The notes under the pieces were generated by a model that was given only the letters and a program-made list of their open reading frames with translations, was not told the DNA's origin and searched no databases. The position numbers were made by a program, and so were the translations under genes. From the NCBI GenBank assembly GCA_025362585.1, contig JANYFR010000018.1, positions 38,895 through 102,894 on the forward strand: a stretch of DNA of 64,000 nucleotides, in the 5' to 3' direction. Shown here in pieces: positions 17,274-25,477 of the stretch (positions are counted from its first letter, which is position 1; each line of letters begins with the position of its first letter). The stretch is from Acidimicrobiales bacterium. Lineage in GTDB: Bacteria; Actinomycetota; Acidimicrobiia; Acidimicrobiales; RAAP-2.

Positions 17274-17545
17274 CAGACGTCACCGTCGCTCGCAACCCCG
17301 TCCGACGTTCGCTTCCGACGTCGAGGTGGACGTCAGCGGCGACCAGCCCTCGAGGGCCGCGTCGGTCGGGCGTTGACAGCGTCCGGGGGTCACCCCGTGG
17401 ACGATTCAGTCCGAGCGTCGCGATCGAACGTCGCTCCGCAGGTCTACCGGGTCGCTCGTGCGCGTCGGCGCCGATCAACGTTTCGTATCGTTGAGACAAC
17501 GAGGGTCGGTCGAGTCACGCTCGCTCCCTGCGCGTCGACCGCGAA

Positions 17546-18913
17546 TTAAATCTCTCGAGCTTCAGCGACGTTGTCGAACCGGGCAAACTCGCCACGCCAC
17601 GTGAGGTGCGCGGTGCGCGTGGGACCGTTTCGGTTCTTACCCACGATGATCTCCGCGTCGGCCTTCTTGTCGTTGGCGACCTCGCCGTACTGCTCGGGGC
17701 GAAAGAGGAACAGTACGACGTCGGCGTCCTGCTCGAGCGAGCCCGATTCGCGAAGGTCCGACATCATCGGCCGCTTGTCCGCTCGTTCTTCGAGCTTTCG
17801 CGACAGCTGCGAGAGGGCGATGACCGGGCACTGCAACTCACGGGCCAGGATCTTGAGTGATCGGCTCATCTCCGAGACCTCCACCTGGCGATTCTCCGCA
17901 CGTCCGCGCGAACTCATTAACTGCAGGTAGTCAATGATCACGACGCCGAGGTCGCCGTTCTGCTGACGAATGCGTCGGGCCCGCGCTCGTACGTCCATCA
18001 CGGTCAACGCCGGGTTGTCGTCAATGAAGACCTTCGCCGATTGCAGGTATCCGAACGCCTCGTGGGCGCGGTTCCAGTCGGTATCACTGAGGTCACCGGT
18101 GCGCAACTTCGAAGAGTCAATCCGGGCGGTCGAGGCGAGGATCCGCTCGGCAAGTTCCTGGCGGCTCATCTCGAGAGAGAAGAAGAGTGCCGGCCGCTTC
18201 ACGACCGCCCCGACGTGAATCAGGATCCCCAGGGCGAAGGCCGTCTTACCGGTACCCGGTCGAGCGCCGATGATGGTCATGCTGCTCGGCTGCAGGCCTT
18301 GCAGAATCAGGTCCAACGATTTATAACCGGTCTCTAGACCGTTGATCCTTCCACGGGTCTCGCCCCGCTCTTCGAGAATGTCCGCTTCACTGAGCAACAG
18401 ACGCTGCAGGGGTGAGACCGAGTCGGTCCGACCCTGGTCACCAATGGCGTTGATCTTGCGTTCGGCCTCGTCAATGAGGCCCACCACGTCCTCGCTCGCG
18501 ACGTAGGCGTCGTCGACGATCTCACCGGCCACCGATATGAGCCGGCGCTGCTGCGCCTTCTCACGAACGAGTTCGGCGTAGTGCTGGGCGTTCGCCGCGG
18601 AGGGCGTATTCATTTGCAACGCCGAGAGCACGGCGAGCTCGACCGCCACGGCTCCGCGCTCTTGGAGTTTCGCCTGCACGGTCACGTAGTCAACGGGCTC
18701 TCCCGAGTTCGCCAGAGCGATGATGGCGCTGAATATCTGGCCGTGCAGCGGACGATAGAAATCTTCGGGTTGCACCGTTTCGTACGCCACACTGACCGCT
18801 TCGGTCGAAAGCAGCATCGCGCCGATCAACGACTCTTCGGCCTCGATGGCACTGGGCGGAACACGTCCACCGCCAGTGGCCTGGCGACCTCGGTCGGATT
18901 CAATCTGCGTCAT
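17546..18913 (-). CDS. dnaB: Replicative DNA helicase DnaB
   Basis: Hexameric 5'-3' helicase of the replisome, 455 residues with no intein. The N-terminal collar domain (PPSAIEAEESLIGAMLLSTEAVS) mediates loader and primase contacts. The RecA-like C-terminal domain has Walker A GARPGTGKTAFALG, Walker B VVIIDYLQLM and the arginine-finger region RNGPTRTAHLTW. GAGG stands before the ATG. It lies downstream of rplI on the same strand, as in mycobacteria, separated by a strong hairpin. The window also encodes DciA, the probable loader for this helicase in bacteria without DnaC or DnaI. Confidence 0.97.
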   Translation of the reverse strand: MTQIESDRGRQATGGGRVPPSAIEAEESLIGAMLLSTEAVSVAYETVQPEDFYRPLHGQIFSAIIALANSGEPVDYVTVQAKLQERGAVAVELAVLSALQMNTPSAANAQHYAELVREKAQQRRLISVAGEIVDDAYVASEDVVGLIDEAERKINAIGDQGRTDSVSPLQRLLLSEADILEERGETRGRINGLETGYKSLDLILQGLQPSSMTIIGARPGTGKTAFALGILIHVGAVVKRPALFFSLEMSRQELAERILASTARIDSSKLRTGDLSDTDWNRAHEAFGYLQSAKVFIDDNPALTVMDVRARARRIRQQNGDLGVVIIDYLQLMSSRGRAENRQVEVSEMSRSLKILARELQCPVIALSQLSRKLEERADKRPMMSDLRESGSLEQDADVVLFLFRPEQYGEVANDKKADAEIIVGKNRNGPTRTAHLTWRGEFARFDNVAEAREI

Positions 18914-19020
18914 AAGACCTCAACGGTTGCCCACTATGGCTGTGCGGCACAAGAACAACAACGTGGGGAAATACCTGTGCTTAACTTCACGAAATTTAGT
19001 GTCACATCACGCTGTTACAT

Positions 19021-19051
19021 CACCACGCCGGGGCAGTGCCCCGGCGTGGTG
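19021..19051 (-). terminator. Strong hairpin terminator after the rpsF operon
   Basis: CACCACGCCGGGGC, a 3-base loop AGT, then its perfect 14-base complement. It begins 22 bp beyond the rplI stop and precedes dnaB. There is no U-tract, as is common in high-GC actinobacteria. The hairpin is symmetric and could act on either strand. Confidence 0.75.
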
Positions 19052-19072
19052 AGAACGTTGTGATGCGTTGGA

Positions 19073-19519
19073 CTACTTGGCCACGACCTCCACGTTGAGC
19101 GTGGCGACGACACCATCAAACAGTGACGCGGTCACCGTCGCGGTACCGATCTCTTTTAAGTGTTCCCTCATATGAATCGCGTGGCGATCGAGTGAGATCC
19201 CGGTCGCGGTGCGCAGCACGTTGACGATGTCGGACTCGGTGACCGATCCGAACAGTCGCCCATTCGCACTGGCACGAGCGGCCACCGTCAACACCTGGCC
19301 CTCGATCAACCCCCGCTGGGTTTCGGCGGCCTCGCGACTCTGGGCGTCGCGAACGTCACGGGCCTTGCGCATTGACGTGGCCTGTAGTTCGGAGGTCGCA
19401 CTGGCCGCGAGAGCTGCGCCGGAGGGGAGGAGGAAGTTTCGTGCGTATCCCGACTTCACCTCGACGATGTCGCCGCGCCGGCCCACGCCGAGGACGTCAC
19501 TGCGCAGAAGTACCTTCAT
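19073..19519 (-). CDS. rplI: 50S ribosomal protein bL9
   Basis: A 148-residue ribosomal protein, normal for bL9. The N-terminal domain [39 protein letters not shown] contains the conserved G-x-G-x2-V-x-V-K-x-G-YARN-L-P signature. A long helix ([12 protein letters not shown]) links it to the C-terminal rRNA-binding domain ([16 protein letters not shown]). The ATG overlaps the rpsR stop by 4 bp. Last gene of the rpsF-ssb-rpsR-rplI operon. Confidence 0.97.
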   Translation of the reverse strand: MKVLLRSDVLGVGRRGDIVEVKSGYARNFLLPSGAALAASATSELQATSMRKARDVRDAQSREAAETQRGLIEGQVLTVAARASANGRLFGSVTESDIVNVLRTATGISLDRHAIHMREHLKEIGTATVTASLFDGVVATLNVEVVAK

Positions 19520-19974
19520 TCGCTGACCTTTTCGAGAGTCTCGGAAGCGACGACCTCGGCGCTGGCGCTCGCGTCGTCGACGGCGACGGCCGCGACGTCG
19601 GCGACGGTCTTCTCGACTGACGCCTCGGCACTGTCCCGATCGGGACGTGGTCCCCGCGGTCCGCGGTCGTCGCGACCGCCGCGTCCGCCGCGGCGCTCGG
19701 TCACGGTGCGCTGGGTGTACGGCAACAGGGCGAGCTCCCGCGCCGTTTTGATGGCGTCGGTCACGTCACGCTGGTGTTGCTGGCAGTTGCCCGACACTTT
19801 CCGTCCACGAATCTTGCCGCGGTCCGAAATGTACTTGCGCAACTGGGCCAAGTCCTTGTAGTCAACGGTGTCGACGCCGTGTTGGCAGAAGGCGCAGGGC
19901 TTCTTCTTGGCTCCGCGACGCGTGTCGATCTTGGGGGCGCGCTTGGGCGGTTTGGGATTATTAATACGGGGCAC
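19516..19974 (-). CDS. rpsR: 30S ribosomal protein bS18 with a long C-terminal tail
   Basis: The first 85 or so residues are a normal bS18. PCAFC (27-31) with GNCQQH supply zinc-type cysteines (the C+ form), and [24 protein letters not shown] and ALLPYTQR are conserved. The protein then continues for about 65 residues: an Arg/Gly-rich segment ([20 protein letters not shown]) followed by an acidic, Ala/Val/Ser-rich end. bS18 is usually 75-95 residues, so 152 is unusual. It starts with GTG overlapping the ssb stop by one base. The tail is in frame and codon use looks normal, so I do not think it is an artefact. Confidence 0.95.
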   Translation of the reverse strand: MPRINNPKPPKRAPKIDTRRGAKKKPCAFCQHGVDTVDYKDLAQLRKYISDRGKIRGRKVSGNCQQHQRDVTDAIKTARELALLPYTQRTVTERRGGRGGRDDRGPRGPRPDRDSAEASVEKTVADVAAVAVDDASASAEVVASETLEKVSE

Positions 19975-20429
19975 TAGAAGGGCTCCTCATCAAAGGCGTA
20001 GGTGCTTGGTTCGTTCGAGCGCGGGGCGGCCGCCGGTCGGTCGTTCGACTGGAAGTTGCCACCTTCGGCGCGCGGGGTCTTCGTGACGGCGGCCGTCGCC
20101 CACTTGAGGCTCGGTCCGATCTCGTCGGCATTGATCTCGACAATCGAGCGCTTGTCGCCGTTCTCGGTCTCCCAGCTGCGCTGCTCGAGACGTCCGTTCA
20201 CAATGACCCGTGATCCCTTCGACAGTGAGTTCGCGGCGTTCTCGGCGAGGGAGCCGTAGCCCACGACCTCGAAGTACGAGACGCGCTCCTCCCACTCTTG
20301 GGTCTGGCGGTTCTGCCACCGGCGATTGACGGCGATCGAGAGGCGAAGCGCCGCCTGACCGCTATTGAGGAATTTCAGTTCCGGGTCGCGGGTGACGTTT
20401 CCGACGACAGTAATTGCATTATCGGCCAT
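19974..20429 (-). CDS. ssb: Single-stranded DNA-binding protein
   Basis: A 151-residue SSB. The OB fold spans about 1-110 ([75 protein letters not shown]). A short linker ends in DEEPF, the acidic tip that recruits partner proteins. The linker is shorter and less Gly-rich than in mycobacteria. Located between rpsF and rpsR, the standard arrangement. Confidence 0.96.
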   Translation of the reverse strand: MADNAITVVGNVTRDPELKFLNSGQAALRLSIAVNRRWQNRQTQEWEERVSYFEVVGYGSLAENAANSLSKGSRVIVNGRLEQRSWETENGDKRSIVEINADEIGPSLKWATAAVTKTPRAEGGNFQSNDRPAAAPRSNEPSTYAFDEEPF

Positions 20430-20461
20430 GTTCTTCTCCTTGTTTCGCTGAGCGTCCGAAA

Positions 20462-20782
20462 CTACGCCTGGGCCGTAACACGGCTGGCGCTCTTTCGCAC
20501 GTGACGTCGCAGGATCTTGAAGCGCAGGACTTCGTCCGAGAGGGTCAAGATGCGGTCCAGCTCGACGACGGTGATCGACTCGCCCGCGAACTCCACCAGC
20601 ACGTAGTAACCCTCTTTACGCTTGTTGATCTCGTACGCCAAGGGACGCTTGCCCCAACGGTCGATGGCTCCCGGAGTTCCACCGTGGGTTCGGATGGTCT
20701 CCAACGCTCGGTCGAGAGCGATCTGGATACTCTGCGCGTCGACGGCGGTGTCGAACACGATCATGGTCTCATAGGGCCTCAT
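20462..20782 (-). CDS. rpsF: 30S ribosomal protein bS6
   Basis: A 106-residue bS6 starting at the ATG at 20782 (MRPYETMIVFD) with GGAAAGGAAA in front; the 26 residues added in the ORF track are leader. The ferredoxin-like fold includes RWGKRPLAYEINKRKEGYYVLVEF, the classic bS6 motif. It binds 16S rRNA together with bS18. First gene of the operon; the leader holds a hairpin that may bind the S6:S18 pair. Confidence 0.97.
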   Translation of the reverse strand: MRPYETMIVFDTAVDAQSIQIALDRALETIRTHGGTPGAIDRWGKRPLAYEINKRKEGYYVLVEFAGESITVVELDRILTLSDEVLRFKILRRHVRKSASRVTAQA

Positions 20783-20818
20783 GGCCGGTTTCCTTTCCCT
20801 CTGGTCCGGCTCGGCCGG

Positions 20819-20837
20819 GCTCTGCGGAAAACAGAGC
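20819..20837 (-). promoter_or_regulatory. Candidate S6:S18 autoregulatory leader hairpin
   Basis: In the rpsF leader, 36 bases before the ATG, GCTCTG pairs perfectly with CAGAGC around the loop TTTTCCG. Known S6:S18 leaders are hairpins with a CCG in the apical loop that mimic the 16S binding site. The CCG and the position fit; the flanking secondary structure was not modelled. Confidence 0.5.
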
Positions 20838-20884
20838 AGGGTTCTCTGGCACTCCCCCACGTTCGCGGGAAGGACCAGCCTACT

Positions 20885-20901
20885 CCACTCCCCCGGAGTG
20901 G
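20885..20901 (-). terminator. Short hairpin directly after panB
   Basis: CCACTCC, loop CCC, GGAGTGG: a perfect 7-bp stem beginning at the base after the panB stop codon. It could end panB transcription before the rpsF promoter. There is no T-run. Confidence 0.5.
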
Positions 20902-21720
20902 CTAGTCGAAGAGCCCGTCCGGGCTCGCGTAGGCCTCGTCGCGGCTCGGAAAGTCTCCACTGCGCACGTCGGTCGCGAAGTGGCCCACCGCCTCGGTGAT
21001 CTGGGCACCGAGGTCGGCGTACTGACGGACAAACTTCGCCGGCGTGCGGTCCGTCAGACCAAGGAGATCGTGAAAGACCAGAACCTGGCCATCAGTGTCC
21101 GGTCCGGCCCCGATGCCGATCGTGGGGATGTCGATCACGTCCGTCACGTGCTGACCCACCACGCTCGGCACGCCTTCAATGACAATGGCGAAGGCGCCCT
21201 CGTCCTGGAGTACGGCCGCGTCCTCCAGCAGCAGCTTGGCCGCCTCGTGCGTCCTGGCCTGGACCTTGAAGCCCCCGAACTTCATGACGCTCTGGGGAGT
21301 GAGGCCGAGGTGACCCATGACGGGGATCTCCGCGGCGAACAACGCCCGCACCACGTCGCGTCGGGCCTGGCCGCCCTCGAGCTTGACGCTGTGGGCGCCG
21401 CTGCGGATGAGGGCGGCGGCGTTTCGAACGCTCTCGTCAATACTCAAGTGGTAACTCAGCCACGGCATGTCGGCGACCACGTGGACGTCGCAGCGCGCGG
21501 CCGCCACCGCCCGCACGTGGTGGCACATATCGTCAATCGTCACGTGGAGCGTGTTTTCGTGACCCAGCACGACGTTGGCGAGTGAGTCCCCGACGAGTAT
21601 CAAGTCCACCCCGGCGGCCGCGACGTAGCGCGCGCCGGGCTCGTCGTAGGCGGTCACCATGACGAGTGGCGCTGCGCCGTGGCGCCTCTTGCGCGCACGG
21701 ATCGCCGGCGCGCCGAGCAC
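20902..21720 (-). CDS. panB: 3-methyl-2-oxobutanoate hydroxymethyltransferase PanB
   Basis: First committed enzyme of pantothenate synthesis. It transfers a hydroxymethyl group from 5,10-methylene-THF to 2-oxoisovalerate to give ketopantoate. The start is the GTG at 21720 overlapping the upstream stop as TAGTG, giving 272 residues; the longer ORF-track start lies inside the upstream gene. Conserved blocks: MVTAYDEPGARYVAAAGVDLILVGDSLANVVLG (Mg-binding DS), VVADMPWLSYHLS, VKLEGG and GHLGLTPQS; the catalytic Glu is in VIEGVP. Its substrate is also a substrate of branched-chain 2-oxoacid dehydrogenase. Confidence 0.94.
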   Translation of the reverse strand: MLGAPAIRARKRRHGAAPLVMVTAYDEPGARYVAAAGVDLILVGDSLANVVLGHENTLHVTIDDMCHHVRAVAAARCDVHVVADMPWLSYHLSIDESVRNAAALIRSGAHSVKLEGGQARRDVVRALFAAEIPVMGHLGLTPQSVMKFGGFKVQARTHEAAKLLLEDAAVLQDEGAFAIVIEGVPSVVGQHVTDVIDIPTIGIGAGPDTDGQVLVFHDLLGLTDRTPAKFVRQYADLGAQITEAVGHFATDVRSGDFPSRDEAYASPDGLFD

Positions 21721-22148
21721 TACTCGCCCACTTCCTGGCGCTGGGCCGACTGCGGGCGTCGCACCCGGCGCGCGCCGGCCGACCACTTGCGAACCAGGTG
21801 GTGGAAGTTGCAACCGACGCAGACCTCGACCGCGTAACACTGCACCGGGTCCTCGCGGCGCTCGAGCTTCAACAGCTCCGCGCGCGACGTGGGACAGGTC
21901 CCGCCCGCGGGAAGACGAGCCCCAAAGACGTAGGTCACCTCGACGAGCTCCACGTCACTGCAGACGGGGCAGGTTTCGCCGGTCTTGCGCCCGATGTTGC
22001 GCGCCGCACGCAGTAGTTCGGGATGGGCGTCACAGACGTCTTCGTAGCGCAGCAACCCGGCGGCGACCTTGGCCAGCATGGCGTGACGCACGAGACCGAA
22101 CTCGACAACTGCTCCGTCGGCAGTGCTGGTGCGGAACCGCTTATCCAT
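21720..22148 (-). CDS. DUF5318 family zinc-ribbon protein
   Basis: A 142-residue protein of an actinobacterial family of unknown function (mycobacterial relative next to ponA1). The start is the ATG at 22148 (MDKRFRTSTADG); the ORF track begins 17 codons earlier. Typical motifs are EDVCDAHPELLRAARNIG, TCPVC, VTYVFGARLP, and YAVEVCVGCNFHHLVRKW. CPVC with CVGC form a likely zinc site. TAGTGT lies eight bases ahead of the ATG and there is no ribosome-binding site, so the transcript may be nearly leaderless. It is coupled to panB by a one-base overlap. Confidence 0.82.
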   Translation of the reverse strand: MDKRFRTSTADGAVVEFGLVRHAMLAKVAAGLLRYEDVCDAHPELLRAARNIGRKTGETCPVCSDVELVEVTYVFGARLPAGGTCPTSRAELLKLERREDPVQCYAVEVCVGCNFHHLVRKWSAGARRVRRPQSAQRQEVGE

Positions 22149-22200
22149 TACGGGTGACACTACAGGCCAGCAATTGCACCGCCACGGCATGGGCGTCACG

Positions 22201-22214
22201 TTCGATATATCGAA
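22201..22214. promoter_or_regulatory. Perfect 14-bp palindrome upstream of padR
   Basis: TTCGATATATCGAA is its own reverse complement. It sits in the 74-bp divergent spacer between the DUF5318 gene and padR, and its centre contains TATATC, a possible -10 box 11 bp before the padR ATG. A palindrome over the promoter of a DNA-binding regulator is a natural autoregulatory operator; PadR as the binder is an inference. Confidence 0.55.
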
Positions 22215-22222
22215 CTGATACT

Positions 22223-22843
22223 ATGTTTGACGTGTTAGACATCGCCATCCTGGGACTGTTGATGGACCGAGACCATCACGGATACGAGATTCGCACGCAG
22301 TTGCGTGAGCGTCTCGGGCTCTGGGCGAACGTCTCGTTCGGATCGATCTACCCCGCACTCGCCCGCCTTGCACGCTACGGCCTCGTAGAAGCAGTGGTGG
22401 CGAGTGACGCACGCATCGGGTCGCTGTCGACCGGATCACTCTCGGGCGAGCGTGCCTCGCTTCGCTCCCTGCGCAGTGCCCCGGGCATCGGGCGGCGGGG
22501 TCGCAAGGTCTACCGCATAACCGCCAAGGGACGCGAAGAGTTCGTGACGCTGCTGAGCGATCCCGCGACCCTCGATGACAGCAAGAACTTCTCTCTCCGC
22601 ATGGCGCTCGCGAAGTACCTCACCCCGAGCCTGCGGGTGGGGCTACTCGAGCGCCGCCGCAGCGACCTCGTGGCCCGTCTGGCCGAAGTGCGGGTTAGCG
22701 CGCACAACGAACAACTCGACTCGTACGCCCGAAGTGTGATGGAACACGCGGCCCGGGGTGTGGAGTTGGACCTCGCGTGGATCGACAACCTGTTGTCCAC
22801 CGAACGAAGTAACCAGCAATCCTTCGCACGAGAAGCGAAGTAG
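22223..22843 (+). CDS. PadR-family transcriptional regulator
   Basis: A 206-residue winged-helix regulator from the ATG at 22223 (MFDVLDIAILGLLMDRDHHGYEIRTQL). The N-terminal HTH is typical (FGSIYPALARLARYGLVE), and the C-terminal dimerisation helices span about 120-200. The wing is enlarged: about 35 residues rich in Ser, Gly and Arg (ASDARIGSLSTGSLSGERAS...) are inserted between VEA and RKVYRIT. The 13-bp spacing to ino1 and the same pairing in mycobacteria suggest it controls inositol phosphate synthesis. The ORF-track start at 21659 reads antisense to panB and is rejected. Confidence 0.88.
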   Translation: MFDVLDIAILGLLMDRDHHGYEIRTQLRERLGLWANVSFGSIYPALARLARYGLVEAVVASDARIGSLSTGSLSGERASLRSLRSAPGIGRRGRKVYRITAKGREEFVTLLSDPATLDDSKNFSLRMALAKYLTPSLRVGLLERRRSDLVARLAEVRVSAHNEQLDSYARSVMEHAARGVELDLAWIDNLLSTERSNQQSFAREAK

Positions 22844-22855
22844 GAAAGGAGCGCC

Positions 22856-23950
22856 ATGGAGAAGATTCGTGTGGCCATTGCGGGCGTCGGAAACTGCGCA
22901 AGCTCGCTCGTACAGGGCGTGACGTACTACCGCGACGCCAAGGCCGGCGACCACGTGCCTGGCTTGATGCACGTCGTGCTCGGCGGCTACCACGTCAGTG
23001 AGATCGAGTTCGTCGCCGCCTTCGACGTCGACGGTTCCAAGGTCGGGAGCGACCTCAGCAAGGCCATCGATGGAGGGATGAATAACACGGTCAAGTTCGC
23101 CGACGTCCCCTCGCTCGGAGTCAGCGTTCTTCGCGGTCCCACGATGGACGGCCTCAACAAGTACTACCGCGCCGTGATCGAAGAGTCGCCGGCTGAGCCG
23201 GTCGACGTCGCCCAGGCCCTGCGCGACGCGCGCGCCGAGGTCTTGGTCTCGTACCTGCCTGTCGGATCCGAGGAGGCCCAGCGCCACTACGCCCAGGCGG
23301 CGCTCGACGCGGGGGTGGCCTTCGTAAACGCCATCCCCGTCTTCATTGCCTCGGACCCGGTGTGGGCCCAGAAGTTCGTCGACGCCGGCGTGCCGATCAT
23401 TGGTGACGACATCAAGAGCCAGGTCGGGGCGACGATCGTCCATCGGGTGCTCACGCGTCTCTTCGAGGACCGCGGCCTCGCGCTCGACCACACCTACCAG
23501 TTGAACGTCGGCGGCAACATGGACTTCAAGAACATGCTGGAACGAGAGCGCCTCGAGTCCAAGAAAATCTCCAAGACCCAGGCCGTCACGTCCCAACTGG
23601 ACTTCAGCCACCTGGACCCCGACGACGTGCACATCGGACCAAGTGACCACGTGCCGTGGCTGCTCGACCGCAAGTGGGCCTACATCCGCATGGAGGGTCG
23701 CAACTTCGGCGACGTGCCGCTCAACATCGAACTGAAGCTCGAAGTCTGGGACTCCCCCAACTCCGCGGGCGTCATCATCGACGCGGTGCGCTGCGCCAAG
23801 GTCGCCCTCGACCGGGGCATCGGTGGACCAATCATCGGTCCGTCCGCCTACTTCATGAAATCCCCTCCCGTACAGTTCCACGACGACATCGCGCACAACA
23901 TGGTCGAGGAGTTCGCCGACCAGGGCGCCGAGAATCCCGTCTGGCCATAG
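22856..23950 (+). CDS. ino1: Inositol-3-phosphate synthase
   Basis: A 364-residue NAD-dependent enzyme converting glucose 6-phosphate to 1L-myo-inositol 3-phosphate, the source of inositol for phosphatidylinositol, glycolipids and mycothiol. The actinobacterial/archaeal short form is recognised by the N-terminal [71 protein letters not shown] and [22 protein letters not shown] lies just before the ATG. Transcribed with padR. A 466-residue antisense frame in the track is a shadow. Confidence 0.95.
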   Translation: MEKIRVAIAGVGNCASSLVQGVTYYRDAKAGDHVPGLMHVVLGGYHVSEIEFVAAFDVDGSKVGSDLSKAIDGGMNNTVKFADVPSLGVSVLRGPTMDGLNKYYRAVIEESPAEPVDVAQALRDARAEVLVSYLPVGSEEAQRHYAQAALDAGVAFVNAIPVFIASDPVWAQKFVDAGVPIIGDDIKSQVGATIVHRVLTRLFEDRGLALDHTYQLNVGGNMDFKNMLERERLESKKISKTQAVTSQLDFSHLDPDDVHIGPSDHVPWLLDRKWAYIRMEGRNFGDVPLNIELKLEVWDSPNSAGVIIDAVRCAKVALDRGIGGPIIGPSAYFMKSPPVQFHDDIAHNMVEEFADQGAENPVWP

Positions 23951-23964
23951 GTTTCGCTCGCCCC

Positions 23965-23988
23965 ACGCTCCCGTCGCGACGGAAGCGT
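23965..23988. terminator. Bidirectional hairpin between ino1 and cca
   Basis: ACGCT-C-CCGT-CGCG-ACGG-A-AGCGT: an interrupted inverted repeat placed in the 43 bp between two convergent genes. There is no T-run on either side, so function as a terminator is inferred from position. Confidence 0.5.
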
Positions 23989-23993
23989 TGTCG

Positions 23994-25418
23994 TCAGCGG
24001 CGCAGTTCGTCCCACCATTCGCGCAGGCGAACAGCCGCCTCATCAGGGGTGATCTCGCCCTCGTCGAGGCGGATCTCCATCAAGAAGTCGAGGGCCCGCC
24101 CCACGACTGGACTCGGCGCGATGTCGAGCAGGGCCATCACGGCGACACCGTCGAGTGCGGGCCGCAGGCGACTCAGGTCCTCTTGCTCGCGTAGTTCGTC
24201 AATGCGTACGATGAGCTCGTCCATACGCTGCGCCAGTACGGCCGCCTTGCGAGCGTTGCGAGTGGTGCAGTCGCACCGGGTCAACTCGTTGAGATCGTCG
24301 AGTAGTGGTCCCGCGTCTCGAACGTAGCGCCGAACGGCCTTGTCGCTCCATCCCATTTTGTAGGTGTGGAAGCGCAGGTGCAGCTCCACGAGTGCGCTGA
24401 CGTCGTCGATCATCTCCTGGGAGTACTTCAGTGCGGCCATGCGTTTTCTCGTTATTTTGGCGCCCACCACCTCGTGGAAGCGAAAGGTGACCCCTTCGTC
24501 GCCGATGGCCCGCGTGTTGGGCTTACCAATGTCGTGAAACAGGGCCGCGAGACGCAGACGAAGCGTTGGCGAGGTCTTGTCGACGACGGCCCACGTGTGC
24601 TTCAGCACGTCCTTGTGTTGATGAATCGGGTCCTGTTCGAGTTGCAGTTTGGGCAGTTCTGGAAAGAAGTGGTCGGCCAGGCCGGTTCGCACGATGAAAT
24701 CGAGACCGATGGAGGGCTCGGCGGTCGCCATCAAGAGGTCGAGCTCCCCGCGAATTCGTTCGGACGAGACCTTCGCGAGCTTGTCGGCCATCGCGGTCGC
24801 CGCGATTTCGATGCTCGGGTCGATGGACATCTTGAATCGCGCCGCGAATCGCGCCGCGCGCAGCATCCGCAGGGGGTCGTCGCGAAAGAGGATCTCGGGA
24901 TCGATGGGGGTGCGCAGCACCAACTCGTGGAGGTCGCCAAAGCCGTGGTGGTAGTCGAACAGCGTCTGAACGTCCGCAGTGCGCGCGTCGAGTGCCACGA
25001 CGTCGAGCGCGAGGGCGTTGATCGTGAAGTCGCGGCGACTGAGATCGGCCTCGAGCGAGTCGCCCCACTCCACCGAGGGCTTGCGCGAGTGATCGACGTA
25101 CGCCTCGGAGCGAAAGGTGGTGATCTCCGCGCGCACCCCACTCGCGCGCAGTAGCCCGCCGATCGTGCCAAAGGCGCGGCCCTGCTCCCAGAGCGCGCCG
25201 CAGAGCGGCGTCATGAGCCGCACGATGTCGTCGGGACGGGCGTTCGTGGTGTAGTCAATTTCGAACTCCTCGCCCCGGGCCACGCCCAGGATCGCGTCGC
25301 GCACCGAACCGCCAACGGCGTACAGCGAGAAGCCCGCCGCGGCGAACGCGCGAGCCAGGGGACTCGAAATGTGGGCAAGTTCGTTGAGTCGGTCGTGGAC
25401 GAGATCGTAAGAAGTCAC
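23994..25418 (-). CDS. pcnA: CCA-adding tRNA nucleotidyltransferase
   Basis: A 474-residue class II nucleotidyltransferase that builds or repairs the 3'-CCA of tRNA. The N-terminal catalytic domain has YAVGGSVRDAILG (first metal-site loop) and EFEIDYTTNARPDDIVRLM with the E-x-D-type aspartates. RRDFTINALALD follows, then the RNA-binding helices (RMLRAARFAARF). The C-terminal part has an HD domain (LFHDIGKPNT), as in the actinobacterial group. It starts with GTG, and TACCCT lies eight bases upstream, so it may be near-leaderless. Divergent from DUF6049, as pcnA is in mycobacteria. Confidence 0.94.
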   Translation of the reverse strand: MTSYDLVHDRLNELAHISSPLARAFAAAGFSLYAVGGSVRDAILGVARGEEFEIDYTTNARPDDIVRLMTPLCGALWEQGRAFGTIGGLLRASGVRAEITTFRSEAYVDHSRKPSVEWGDSLEADLSRRDFTINALALDVVALDARTADVQTLFDYHHGFGDLHELVLRTPIDPEILFRDDPLRMLRAARFAARFKMSIDPSIEIAATAMADKLAKVSSERIRGELDLLMATAEPSIGLDFIVRTGLADHFFPELPKLQLEQDPIHQHKDVLKHTWAVVDKTSPTLRLRLAALFHDIGKPNTRAIGDEGVTFRFHEVVGAKITRKRMAALKYSQEMIDDVSALVELHLRFHTYKMGWSDKAVRRYVRDAGPLLDDLNELTRCDCTTRNARKAAVLAQRMDELIVRIDELREQEDLSRLRPALDGVAVMALLDIAPSPVVGRALDFLMEIRLDEGEITPDEAAVRLREWWDELRR

Positions 25419-25477
25419 TTCGATCGAGGGTAGTTGGCGCCCGTCGTGACGGCTGCACGAAGGTAGCCTGTGAAAGC

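Noticed and set aside
17122-17499. 125-residue minus-strand ORF after the SDR gene
   Set aside because: Arg/Pro-rich with no domain, overlapping the SDR gene by 150 bp.
22643-24043. 466-residue minus-strand ORF opposite ino1
   Set aside because: Antisense of a highly conserved gene; its open length comes from GC-rich codon structure and the protein has no domain character.
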